Positions 44,827 to 53,385 of a stretch of 64,000 bases of DNA are shown one piece after another. Both the position numbers and the translations under genes were made by a program. The stretch spans positions 62,001 to 126,000 of the forward strand of contig JAUILN010000004.1 of the NCBI GenBank assembly GCA_030432695.1, read 5' to 3'. The notes beneath the pieces are model-generated. The model made no database searches, was not told the DNA's origin, and worked only from the letters and a program-made list of their open reading frames with translations. Within the stretch, counting starts at the first letter, position 1. Every line of letters starts with the position of its first letter. This DNA comes from a bacterium. GTDB lineage: Bacteria; Planctomycetota; UBA1135; UBA2386.

Positions 44827-47800
44827 ATGCTCCGACGAATCCTGCTGCTCGCGTGCGTCCTGCTCAGCACGCCGTCGTCCCTCCTCGCCCAGGAGAAGGG
44901 CGCCCACGTGGTGTTCCTCGTCGGCGAGAGCGAGTACGGCTCCGAGCGGACCATGCCGGAGTTCGCCGAGCGGCTGCGCGAGGAGCACGGGCTGCGCACC
45001 ACGCTGCTGCAGTCGACCGACGGACGACTGCCGGCGTTGGACGCCCTCGACGAGGCCGACGCGCTGGTACTGTTCCTGCGGTTCCGCCGCGCGACCGATG
45101 CGCAGATCGCGCGACTCGACGAGTGGATCGAGGCGGGCAAGCCGACCATCGCGCTGCGCACCACCAGCCACGCGTTCCTCGAGCGGCAGGACTGGTTCCC
45201 GTCGCGGTTCGGTGGGCACTACCGCACGCATGCGCCGAATGGTCAGGGCACCGTGGTGCGCGTGGCCGCCGACGAGGCCGATCATCCCATCGTCGCCGCG
45301 TTGCCGCGCGCCTTCGAGGCCGGCTACGGCGGGACCTACGACGCGATGCCGCTGCGTCGCGGCGCGCGGGTGCTGCTGTTCGGGCGGACCGGCGACCTGC
45401 CGTCGCAGCCGGTGGCCTGGACCTACCGCGAGGCGTCGGGTGCGCGGTTGTTCTACACCTCGCTCGGCAGCGAGGAGAACTTCGCGCGCGCGGAGTTCCG
45501 CGAGCTGCTGGAGCGCGCGGTGCTCTGGTCGATCGGTCGTCTGCCTGCCGGGCCGGCCTTCCGGTCCGAGCCGTGGAACGCGGCACCGGAGCGCGGTCTG
45601 GTGGAAGGGGCGCGGGCGCTCTTGGGGAATGGCTTCGAAGGCTGGCGCCATTGGGATCCGGGTGTGCCGCCGCGCGCGATCGAGCTCGACCGGCGCGCCG
45701 ATACGGGTGCCGCGGAGGCCTACGATCCCGCGCCGCGCTGGAGGCTCGACGACGACAGGCGGTCGCTGGTCGCGAATCCGGGCTTCGGCGATCTGCTCAG
45801 CGAGGAGTCGTTCGGCAACGTCGAGCTCTCGTTCGACTACTACGTGCCCGCGGAGATCCCTCGCCGGTCGGTGCCCGAGCTGCTCGGCGGTGGCCTGGAT
45901 CCGCTTCGGGGCGCGGTGTACATGGAGGGCCGCTACCGCATCCCGGTGACCGCGGACGATACGAAGTGGCATCGGATGACGATCGCCTGGCGCCACGACC
46001 AGGGTCGCAAGCCGATCGCCGAGGTGCGCGTCGACGATGGTGACGTCGAGCGCATCGAGTTCGAGCGGCCGTCGCCCTACGGCTTCCTGTCGGGTGCTGC
46101 TGCGGGCGGGATCGAGCCGCTGCCGGGTCTGCGCCACGTCTATGCAGACGCGCCTGCCCTCGATGCTGGCGACTTCGCCTTCGTGGCCCGCTTCAAGGCA
46201 CGCGGCGACGGCACCCTGGTCGGCAAGGCTCCCGCCGCCGGCCACTGGGCCCCGAACGGCAAGTCCTTGTTCATCCGTGGAGGCCGGCTGGTCTACGACA
46301 TCGGCTGGGTCGGTGCCTTGGGCGGCGGTCCGCGGGTGACCAAGGGCCAGTGGCACACCGTGGTGCTGACCCACGAAGGGGACACCGCGGTGCTGTTCCT
46401 CGATGGCGAGGAGGTCGGTCGCAAGCCCGACTTCGTCGCCGAGGACCCCAGCGACATGGTCGTCAAGGTCGGCGCGACCAGCGACAACTTCGGCGGGGGA
46501 CTCACCGACGGCGAGATCGCGCGCGTGCTGGTGTTCGACGCGGCACTGGATCTCGCGACCGCCAGGTCGGTGTCGGCCGGCGGATTCGAGGGACTCGCGC
46601 CGGCGATCGACTGGGACCCGGCCGTCGAGTCGAATGTGCCGCAGCCCGAGGCGGGCGTGGCGGTGCGCGGTCCGATCCGTCTGCACGCCGACAACGCAGC
46701 GGTGGAGTTCGCGAACCTGCAGGTGCGGCCGCTCGGCGACGTCGACCACCGCGCACTGGTCGCCGGTTTCGACGACGCGGCCTTCGAGCGCGGCAAGCAG
46801 CTCTACTCGGGCATGTGCGCGGCCTGCCACGGCTTCGACGGCGAGCAGGTGCTCAACCCGCTGGCACGCGCCTTCTCCAAGGCCGAGTTCCAGAACGGCA
46901 AGGATCCGTACGCCCTGTTCCGGACCCTGACCGACGGCTTCCGCAACATGCCGCCGCAGACCTGGATGACGCCGGCGCAGCGCTACGACGTGATCCACTA
47001 CCTGCGGGAGGCGTTCCTGAAGGAGCAGAACCCCGGCCAGTACTTCCAGGTCACCGACGCGTGGCTCGGTTCACTGCCGCCGGCGCTGCCCGCCCTCGAC
47101 GATGCGAACGCGGTGGTGGGGGCCGCGGGCGATGCCGCCGACGAGCTGCCGGCGCGCGACTTCGGCCCGGGCCTGATCTGTCAGATCGGCCCCGACGTGC
47201 CGGCCGGCCTCGCGGTGCGTCTGCCGGGCGACGTGACGATCGGCTACGACCTGCACCGCGCGGCTTCGGTCGGTGCGTGGCGCGGCGCGTTCCTCGATCT
47301 CGCCGAGACCCAGCACTACCAGCAGCGCGGCGAAGGCATCGGCCAGCCGGGCGCCGAAGCCTGGTGGTGGACCACGGCCTGGGCCTGGGACTTCACCGGC
47401 GTCGAGCGGCCCGAGCGTGGGCCGTACGCACGCGCCGACTACCGCCTCCGCGGCCGCTTCCACCACGGCCGCGACCTGGTGCTGCACTCGGAGATCCACG
47501 GGCGCGAGGTGTTCGAGTCGCCCTCCGCAGAGGTGCTCGGCGAGCAGGTCGCGTTGGTGCACCGGTTCGCGGTCGGACCCGGCGCGAGCGAGCTGCGCCT
47601 GCGCTGGGCCGACGACGGCTTCGACGTCCGCGTGGTCGACGATCTCGCGGTCGCGCGTCGTGGATTGGAGCAACGGGCGTCGCTGGTCCGCGTGCTGGGT
47701 GACGAGGTGTTGTTCGAGGGCGGCCTGCTGCGCGTTCCGGCCGGCGACTCCCCGGTGGTCTTCACCGTGGTCCGCGCCGACGCCTCGAGCGACGAACAGA

Positions 47801-49251
47801 TCAGTGCCTTCGCCGCATTCGTGGAGCTGCAGGCCGACCGCCTCGCCGCCGATCCCCGCGCGCTCTGCAAGGGTGGCCCACGGCTCTGGGACGAGTCGAT
47901 CGTGACGCATGGCGAACTCGGCGATGCCGAGCTGCCCTACGCCGTCGACACCCTGCCGCTGCCCGACGACAACCCCTGGGGTGCGTGGCTGCGCACCTCG
48001 GCGCTGGACTTCTTCAGCGACGGCCGCTGCGCGGTCTGCACGCTGGGTGGCGACGTGTGGATCGTCGACGGGATCGACGGCGATCTCGACGAGCTGCGCT
48101 GGACCCGCTTCGCCGCGGGTCTCTTCGAACCGCTCGGCCTGAAGGTCGTCGACGACATCGTCTACGTGACCTGCCGCGACGGCGTCTGGCGGCTGTTCGA
48201 CCAGGACGGCAATGGCGAGGCCGACCACCACGACTGCTTCCACCAGGACGTCGACGTCTCGGCGACCTTCCACGCCTTCAACTTCGACCTGCAGCAGGAC
48301 GCCCAGGGTCGGCTGAGCTACGTGAAGTCGGGGCGCTACACGTCGTTCCCGACGCCGGGAGCAGTGGTGCGCCTGTCGCCCGACGGCGAGCAGTGGGAGT
48401 ACATCGCCACCGGCTTCCGCACCCCGAACGGCATGGGCATCCTGCCGGACGGCTCGCTCCTGGTGAGCGACAACCAGGGCAACTGGGTGCCGGCGAGCAA
48501 GGTCAGCCGGATCCGCGAAGGCGGCTTCTACGGGGTCTTCAAGGGCAACGAGCAGGAGACCGAGGACTTCGACCGGCCGTTGATCTGGCTGCCGCAGGAC
48601 GTCGACTCCTCCAGCGGCGGCCAGCTCTGGCTCGACGACGAGCGCTTCGGACCGTTGGCCGGCACCCTGTTGCATACCAGCTTCGGCAAGGGCTGGTGCT
48701 ACGCGTTGGAACTGCAGGAGATCGGCGACGTCACGCAGGCCTCCTGCGTCACCCTGCCGTTCCAGTTCGCGGCCGGCGTGCAGCGCGCGCGGACCCATCC
48801 GATCGACGGCCAGGTCTACGTTACCGGGCTGTCCGGTTGGCAGGGGCCGGCGGGCGGCAAGGACGGCTGCCTGCAGCGACTGCGCTTCACCGGCAAGCAG
48901 CAGACGATGCTGCGCGGCGCGGAGGTGACCGCGAAGGGGGTGACGCTGCACTTCACCGGGCCGGTGCCCGCCGAGGCCGCCGAGCCGAGCCGCTACACGG
49001 CGGAGACCTGGAACTACCGCTGGGCGGCGCGCTACGGATCGGATCAGTGGTCGGTGCGCGAGCCCGAGCGGCAGGGGCACGATCGGTTGGAGGTGACTGC
49101 GGCGCAGCTCGGGGACGACGGCCGGTCGGTCGAACTCGACATCCCGGGGATCGCGCCAGCCGATCAGCTTCGGATCGACGGTGATCTTCCCGGCCTGGCC
49201 AGTGCGGGCTCGGTCCTGCTGACCGTCCACGCGCTACCTGGATCGAGGTAG
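44827..49251 (+). CDS. Secreted multidomain protein: ThuA, sugar-hydrolase-like, LamG, cytochrome c, DUF6797-like and propeller
   Basis: A 1474-residue exported protein with a signal peptide (LLLACVLLSTPSSLLAQ) and a GGAGGC ribosome site. Domains by eye: ThuA-like, about 24-230 (VVFLVGESEYGSE, HAPNGQGTVVRV); DUF1080-like, about 255-425 (FGNVELSFDYYVP, KWHRMTIAWRHDQG); LamG-like, about 435-590; class I cytochrome c with C664-AAC667-H668 and the likely axial Met in FRNMPPQTWM; a DUF6797-like region, about 790-1000; an NHL/PQQ-type propeller, about 1050-1380 (GFRTPNGMGILPDGSLLVSD); and a beta-sandwich end. Planctomycetes use such heme/propeller proteins in carbohydrate oxidation, but the substrate is unknown. 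No partner gene adjoins it. Confidence 0.85.
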   Translation: MLRRILLLACVLLSTPSSLLAQEKGAHVVFLVGESEYGSERTMPEFAERLREEHGLRTTLLQSTDGRLPALDALDEADALVLFLRFRRATDAQIARLDEWIEAGKPTIALRTTSHAFLERQDWFPSRFGGHYRTHAPNGQGTVVRVAADEADHPIVAALPRAFEAGYGGTYDAMPLRRGARVLLFGRTGDLPSQPVAWTYREASGARLFYTSLGSEENFARAEFRELLERAVLWSIGRLPAGPAFRSEPWNAAPERGLVEGARALLGNGFEGWRHWDPGVPPRAIELDRRADTGAAEAYDPAPRWRLDDDRRSLVANPGFGDLLSEESFGNVELSFDYYVPAEIPRRSVPELLGGGLDPLRGAVYMEGRYRIPVTADDTKWHRMTIAWRHDQGRKPIAEVRVDDGDVERIEFERPSPYGFLSGAAAGGIEPLPGLRHVYADAPALDAGDFAFVARFKARGDGTLVGKAPAAGHWAPNGKSLFIRGGRLVYDIGWVGALGGGPRVTKGQWHTVVLTHEGDTAVLFLDGEEVGRKPDFVAEDPSDMVVKVGATSDNFGGGLTDGEIARVLVFDAALDLATARSVSAGGFEGLAPAIDWDPAVESNVPQPEAGVAVRGPIRLHADNAAVEFANLQVRPLGDVDHRALVAGFDDAAFERGKQLYSGMCAACHGFDGEQVLNPLARAFSKAEFQNGKDPYALFRTLTDGFRNMPPQTWMTPAQRYDVIHYLREAFLKEQNPGQYFQVTDAWLGSLPPALPALDDANAVVGAAGDAADELPARDFGPGLICQIGPDVPAGLAVRLPGDVTIGYDLHRAASVGAWRGAFLDLAETQHYQQRGEGIGQPGAEAWWWTTAWAWDFTGVERPERGPYARADYRLRGRFHHGRDLVLHSEIHGREVFESPSAEVLGEQVALVHRFAVGPGASELRLRWADDGFDVRVVDDLAVARRGLEQRASLVRVLGDEVLFEGGLLRVPAGDSPVVFTVVRADASSDEQISAFAAFVELQADRLAADPRALCKGGPRLWDESIVTHGELGDAELPYAVDTLPLPDDNPWGAWLRTSALDFFSDGRCAVCTLGGDVWIVDGIDGDLDELRWTRFAAGLFEPLGLKVVDDIVYVTCRDGVWRLFDQDGNGEADHHDCFHQDVDVSATFHAFNFDLQQDAQGRLSYVKSGRYTSFPTPGAVVRLSPDGEQWEYIATGFRTPNGMGILPDGSLLVSDNQGNWVPASKVSRIREGGFYGVFKGNEQETEDFDRPLIWLPQDVDSSSGGQLWLDDERFGPLAGTLLHTSFGKGWCYALELQEIGDVTQASCVTLPFQFAAGVQRARTHPIDGQVYVTGLSGWQGPAGGKDGCLQRLRFTGKQQTMLRGAEVTAKGVTLHFTGPVPAEAAEPSRYTAETWNYRWAARYGSDQWSVREPERQGHDRLEVTAAQLGDDGRSVELDIPGIAPADQLRIDGDLPGLASAGSVLLTVHALPGSR

Positions 49252-49601
49252 TCGCGGCGGCCGGGAGCTGTCGGCGGTCCCGAGAATCCTCCGTGCGCTC
49301 CGGGCGATTCATCGTTCGGGGCGTGCGTCATGCGGATCCGACCTGCCTCCGTTGCGCTCGCCGCCGAGGATCTCGACCGCGACGGACCATCGGCTCGTCG
49401 GCAGGGACGACGTCTTCCCGAGGGATTCCCATGGCGGCGTCGCCGTGCATGCCGGCGAGACTTCGAGCATCGACGAGGGCTTCTACGACCTCGCGGGACC
49501 TACCGTTCTGGGTTGGTGAAACCCACATGCGTCCGGCTGGATTCGTCGGGATGCTCGCCGCAACCGGTTCGCACCATCCTCCTGCGGAATGGGAGTTCGA
49601 G
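49252..49601. other. Region without a convincing gene
   Basis: These 350 bp follow the giant gene. Three short frames are open but none has a family match or a good start. One plus frame (stop at 49509) reads DSHGGVAVHAGETSSIDEGF, which looks loosely like an enzyme fragment but is too short to name. An imperfect hairpin near 49279-49320 (CCCGAGAATC with GATTC...TCGGG) may help terminate the upstream gene. Confidence 0.4.
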
Positions 49602-50303
49602 ATGAAGGACAGAGGACAGGGGATGGGGTCCTGGCTCGGCGCATCCGCGCCCTTGAAGGGCGACCGGGCCGCGCGACCCGCCTTCGGGATGAGCTGCGCC
49701 TCCAGCCCGACATGGCGGAACGCGACGCGTGTCGTCCTGCTGGCGGGCCTGGGCTTCCTTGCTGCCTGCGCTACCCACGGCGGCAGCGTCACCGGCTCGG
49801 CCTATCTCTTCGGGGTCAACGTCAACGAGGAAGGGCCGGGGCCGGGGCGGCTCGTCGATCCGTACGATGGGCGGTTCAAGGGGCGGCCACTCGTCCCCGG
49901 CGAGGACAACGGATTCCTCCTCGATGTGCAGGCGAGGTGGTGTCGTTGTTCTACCCCTCCCGAGAATCGGCGTGTCGAGCGCGGATCGACACGGCTCGAG
50001 CAACTGACTCAGTGCCCCTCGTTTCGTTCAGCGCGCCACGTCCATCCGCTCGGCCAAGGTGGCCAGGGCTCGCGAGACCGCTGCGCGGGCCTGCGCCTCG
50101 GTCACCAGACCCAGGGCATCCGCGACATGGCGGTAGCTGCAGCCGGCATGTTGGCGCAGCAGGATCGCTTCCCGAGCGGCGTCGTCGAGGCCTTCCAGCG
50201 CCGTCGCATAGCGCTCGGCGAGTTCCACGCCCATCGCGACCGCGCTCGGCGACGGGGTCGCGGCCACCTGCTCGGCGACTCCATCCAGCGGACTCGCCCG
50301 TGA
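49602..50303 (+). pseudogene. Possible lipoprotein gene or its remnant
   Basis: A frame starts at the ATG at 49602 behind a GGGAG site. It has a hydrophobic stretch ending in a lipobox (LLAGLGFLAAC near residue 49), then a plausible mature start (GSAYLFGVNVNEEGPGPG, DPYDGRFKGRPLVPGEDNG). After about residue 115 the sequence becomes Arg/Cys-rich and unstructured and runs 276 bp through the convergent sigma gene. The signal is set behind an unusually long 35-40-residue lead. The likeliest reading is the 5' part of a lipoprotein gene whose 3' part was lost or shifted; a genuine odd protein is possible. Confidence 0.35.
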
Positions 50304-50609
50304 CGGATCGCGCTTCATGCGTCCCTGGGTCCGAGCGACGTCGCGGATCGTGTTCTCGATGATCCGCGCCAGCCAGTCGATGAACTGTCCTTCCTCGTGC
50401 AATTGGAGCCGGTCGAGTCCCGCGTGGGCCTTGCCGAACGCTTCCTGCAGGACGTCCTGCGATTCCATCGCGGCGCGCAAGGGGTTGTCGCGTCGCAGGC
50501 GTGCGCGCACGATCTCCAACGCAGTTGCCGAGTGGCGAAGGAACAGCTCGTTGGCGGCCGAGTCGAGGCCGGCGCGGTGCCGGCGCAGCAGGTCGAGGGT
50601 CTCCGACAT
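50028..50609 (-). CDS. ECF-type RNA polymerase sigma factor
   Basis: A 193-residue sigma factor of the planctomycete type. Region 2 shows ANELFLRHSATALEIVRARLR and SQDVLQEAFGKAHAGLDRL, then FIDWLARIIENTIRDVART. Region 4 shows LDDAAREAILLRQHAGCSYRHVADALGL (cited in parts) and an ARAAVSRALATLAERM helix. I chose the ATG at 50609. It is divergent, over 45 bp, from a Ser/Thr kinase gene, the typical pairing in this phylum. No anti-sigma factor is adjacent, so control by the kinase is plausible. Confidence 0.9.
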   Translation of the reverse strand: MSETLDLLRRHRAGLDSAANELFLRHSATALEIVRARLRRDNPLRAAMESQDVLQEAFGKAHAGLDRLQLHEEGQFIDWLARIIENTIRDVARTQGRMKRDPSRASPLDGVAEQVAATPSPSAVAMGVELAERYATALEGLDDAAREAILLRQHAGCSYRHVADALGLVTEAQARAAVSRALATLAERMDVAR

Positions 50610-50654
50610 GGTTCGAGTGTGCTCTTTCCCCAGAGGTGCGGAGGATAGCGCGTC

Positions 50655-53156
50655 ATGACCGAGGAGCCGACACCGCAGTCCGCCCTGGAGGCCTTCCTGA
50701 TGCGGGTCAGCGACGGCACGGCGGAGCCGGAGGCGGAGTTCCTGGCGGCCCACTCGAATCACCGCGAGCTCCTGGCCCGACGCCTGGAACTGCTGCGCCG
50801 CTCAGGTGGCCTCGCGGCGGTGGGGCCCGCGGTGGAGGACGGCTCGCTGCCCGAGTCGTTCGACGACTTCCGGACGGTCAGCGTCCTCGGGCGGGGCGGC
50901 AGCGGGATCGTGTTCCGTGCCACGCAGCTGTCGCTCGGTCGCGACGTTGCCGTGAAGATCCTGCGGCCGCTGCAGCGCCTCGATCCGCGGGCCCGTGAAC
51001 GATTCGCGCGGGAGGTCGCGGTGCTCGCGCGCCTGCGACACCCGAACGTCGTGCGGGTGTTCGGATCCGGAGAGGTCGACGGTGCGCCCTACCTGGTGAT
51101 GGAGCTGGTGGAGGGCGAGCCATTGGCCGCGCGACTCCGCGGTCGTTCGGTGGTCACCGATCGGTCCGAGATCGAGGAGCTGGTCGGCCTCGTGATCCGC
51201 GTGGCCGACGCGCTGCAGCACCTGCACGATCGCGGCGTGGTGCACCGCGACGTGAAGCCGCAGAACATCCTGCTCGACGAGCGTGGCGAGCCACTGCTCG
51301 TCGACCTGGGCCTGGCGCGCGACGTGGCGGGCGACGCGCTGACCCTGAGTGGCGACGTGGTCGGCACGCTGCACTACACCGCTCCCGAGCAGGCTCTCGG
51401 CAGGGTTGCCGACGGCCGTGCCGACGTCTTCGGTCTCGGCGCCACGCTCTATCATCTGCTCTGTGGTCGGCCGCCGATCGAGGCGCGCACGCCGACCGAA
51501 TACGCGCACTGCATCGAGCGCGATGCACTCCGCCCCAGCCGCGGTTGGAATCCGGTCCTGCCAGCCGATCTGGCGACGGTCCTCGACCACGCTCTCGAGC
51601 TGACGGCCGAGCGTCGCTACCCGACGGTGCGCGCCTTCGCCGACGATCTGCAAGCGGCGGTGGAGGGGCGGGCGATCGGCGTGCGCCGGGCGGGTCTGGT
51701 GCGGAGGGGCCTCCGGTGGATGCGGCGTCGTCCGGCGGTCGCGGCGCTGGTCCTGGTCACGCTGCTGGCCGCGGTCCTCGGCGGGATCCAACTGGCTGGG
51801 CATCTCGAAGACCGCGCTCGCGCGGCCGACGAGTCGTTCCGTCGACGTTTGACCGAGGCCTCGCAGCGGGCTCGGGCGGAACCCGGAGAGGGCGCCGAGG
51901 AACTGCGCGCGCTGTGCCGAGAACGGCCGGGAGATCTGGACGCCTGGTTCCATTGGATCGCCTCGGCGCTCGGTGGTCCGCGCGGCAGCATGGAGCGCTC
52001 TCAGGAGATCGGGGCGTCCTACGCGGAGGCGCGCCGCCGCCTCCGCGAAGTCCCGGCGTTCGTCGCGGAGGATCCTGCCTGTGATCTCCTCGGACGCTAT
52101 GGAGCGGGAGTCGATCTCGAGGAGGAGTCCACGCAGTGGCGAACCCGGCTCGCAGACGATCCCCAGGCCATGGCCCGCCTTGCCGATGCGCTCTCGTTGC
52201 TCGGTCGCCAGGACTTCGCCGTGCAGCTCCTGGAGTCGGTCGCCGCGGCCCGGCCAGGCGACTTCGAGACCGCCTTCGCCTACGCGCGGCTGACCCGCAT
52301 GTCGGCTTCACCTATGGGGCTACGGGCCGCCTGGACCGCGCATCTCCTGCGGCCGTCGGACCCGGGGCCGCTCGAGGTGCTCGGGATCCACGAGGCGGAA
52401 CTCGGGAGGCACATGGTCGATGCATTGCGCGCCCTGCAGTCGGTGGAGGCGGCGGATGCGACGTCGACCAATCGCTGGCGCGCCGCGATCGAGCCCTGGA
52501 CGCAGCTGCGGGATCGCGGTGTGGAACGCGTGAGGGTCGCCTACCAGGCCTCGGAGAACCCGTTCGTCGGAATCAACCTCGCGAGGGTCCTGCAGGAGGT
52601 GAAGCCGCCAGGCTGGATCGAGGAGTCGATCCGGCTCAACGAGGCTGCGGCGCATCTCAGTCCGGTGCCGCGATACAACCTGGCGAACTGCCTGTACGAC
52701 ACCCGCTCCAAGGACAGTCGACGCATTGCCGAACTCTACGAGTCGGTGCTGGGGAGCTACGGACATCTGGCACTGCCGCATTCGCGGCTCGCGACGCTGC
52801 GCCACGAGCTCGGCGAATACCAGAAGGCCTGGGACACCATCCGGGTTGCCGTGGAGCGGTTCCCGGACGACCTGGCGATCGCAGTCAAGGCGGCCAACAT
52901 GGCCGCCGGGCCGGAGGTGGCGGTCGGTCCCGACCATCGGCGGCAGCTGTTGGAGGCTGCGATGGCGCGGCTGCGTGCGGCGGCGTCGAGTCCCGGGACG
53001 ACGCGTTGGGCCTTGACGGACCTCGCACCGGCGGCCGCTGCCCTCGAAGTCCGGGACGCGGAGCGATTGCTGGACCTCGCGGGGGAGTTGCTCGGGGAGG
53101 AGGTCCTCCCGGAGGCGCTTCAGGAGCTCGCTGCGCGGGTCGGGCGAGAGCCTTGA
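50655..53156 (+). CDS. Transmembrane Ser/Thr protein kinase with C-terminal TPR-like region
   Basis: An 833-residue protein. An N-terminal helical part (1-65) precedes the kinase domain at about 72-335 with loop GRGGSG (79-84), K101, HRDVKPQN from 197, and APE 243-245. The DFG motif is DLG at 217-219, a tolerated variant in bacterial kinases. A membrane helix lies at about 360-382. The outer part, to 833, has helical pairs reminiscent of TPRs (QAMARLADALSLLGRQDFAVQL, RYNLANCLYDTRSKDSRRIAEL, cited in parts) but is degenerate. It faces the ECF sigma gene and is followed by an FG-GAP protein. Confidence 0.9.
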   Translation: MTEEPTPQSALEAFLMRVSDGTAEPEAEFLAAHSNHRELLARRLELLRRSGGLAAVGPAVEDGSLPESFDDFRTVSVLGRGGSGIVFRATQLSLGRDVAVKILRPLQRLDPRARERFAREVAVLARLRHPNVVRVFGSGEVDGAPYLVMELVEGEPLAARLRGRSVVTDRSEIEELVGLVIRVADALQHLHDRGVVHRDVKPQNILLDERGEPLLVDLGLARDVAGDALTLSGDVVGTLHYTAPEQALGRVADGRADVFGLGATLYHLLCGRPPIEARTPTEYAHCIERDALRPSRGWNPVLPADLATVLDHALELTAERRYPTVRAFADDLQAAVEGRAIGVRRAGLVRRGLRWMRRRPAVAALVLVTLLAAVLGGIQLAGHLEDRARAADESFRRRLTEASQRARAEPGEGAEELRALCRERPGDLDAWFHWIASALGGPRGSMERSQEIGASYAEARRRLREVPAFVAEDPACDLLGRYGAGVDLEEESTQWRTRLADDPQAMARLADALSLLGRQDFAVQLLESVAAARPGDFETAFAYARLTRMSASPMGLRAAWTAHLLRPSDPGPLEVLGIHEAELGRHMVDALRALQSVEAADATSTNRWRAAIEPWTQLRDRGVERVRVAYQASENPFVGINLARVLQEVKPPGWIEESIRLNEAAAHLSPVPRYNLANCLYDTRSKDSRRIAELYESVLGSYGHLALPHSRLATLRHELGEYQKAWDTIRVAVERFPDDLAIAVKAANMAAGPEVAVGPDHRRQLLEAAMARLRAAASSPGTTRWALTDLAPAAAALEVRDAERLLDLAGELLGEEVLPEALQELAARVGREP

Positions 53157-53163
53157 TCTGCCA

Positions 53164-53202
53164 CTCCGGAGAATCTGCGCGCCAGGCGCTGATTCTCCGG
53201 AG
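53164..53202 (+). terminator. Strong hairpin after the kinase gene
   Basis: CTCCGGAGAATC (53164-53175) pairs perfectly with GATTCTCCGGAG (53191-53202), and the inner GCGC and GCGC (53177-53180 with 53186-53189) extend the stem past one mismatch around a 5-nt loop. It begins 8 nt after the kinase stop. No T-run follows, so it is not a classic intrinsic terminator, but place and strength suit transcript end or 3' protection. Confidence 0.6.
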
Positions 53203-53385
53203 TCGCAGACCCGAACGACGCGGTCAGCGCGGCCGAGTGCCTCGGGGCATGGCGAGCGCAGCGAGTCGTGCCCCTTCGGTTGCGGCCCGAGGCCGCGCCG
53301 AGCGCGCGGGCGCCCGGATCGCGTTGGGGGCGCGATCGGTCGTCAGCCCGTGCGTTCGCGTTCGCGCGTCGTTCTCGGGGATGTC

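Noticed and set aside
49382..49509. Creatininase-like fragment (DSHGGVAVHAGE)
   Set aside because: Too short, no start, and only a few residues resemble that family.
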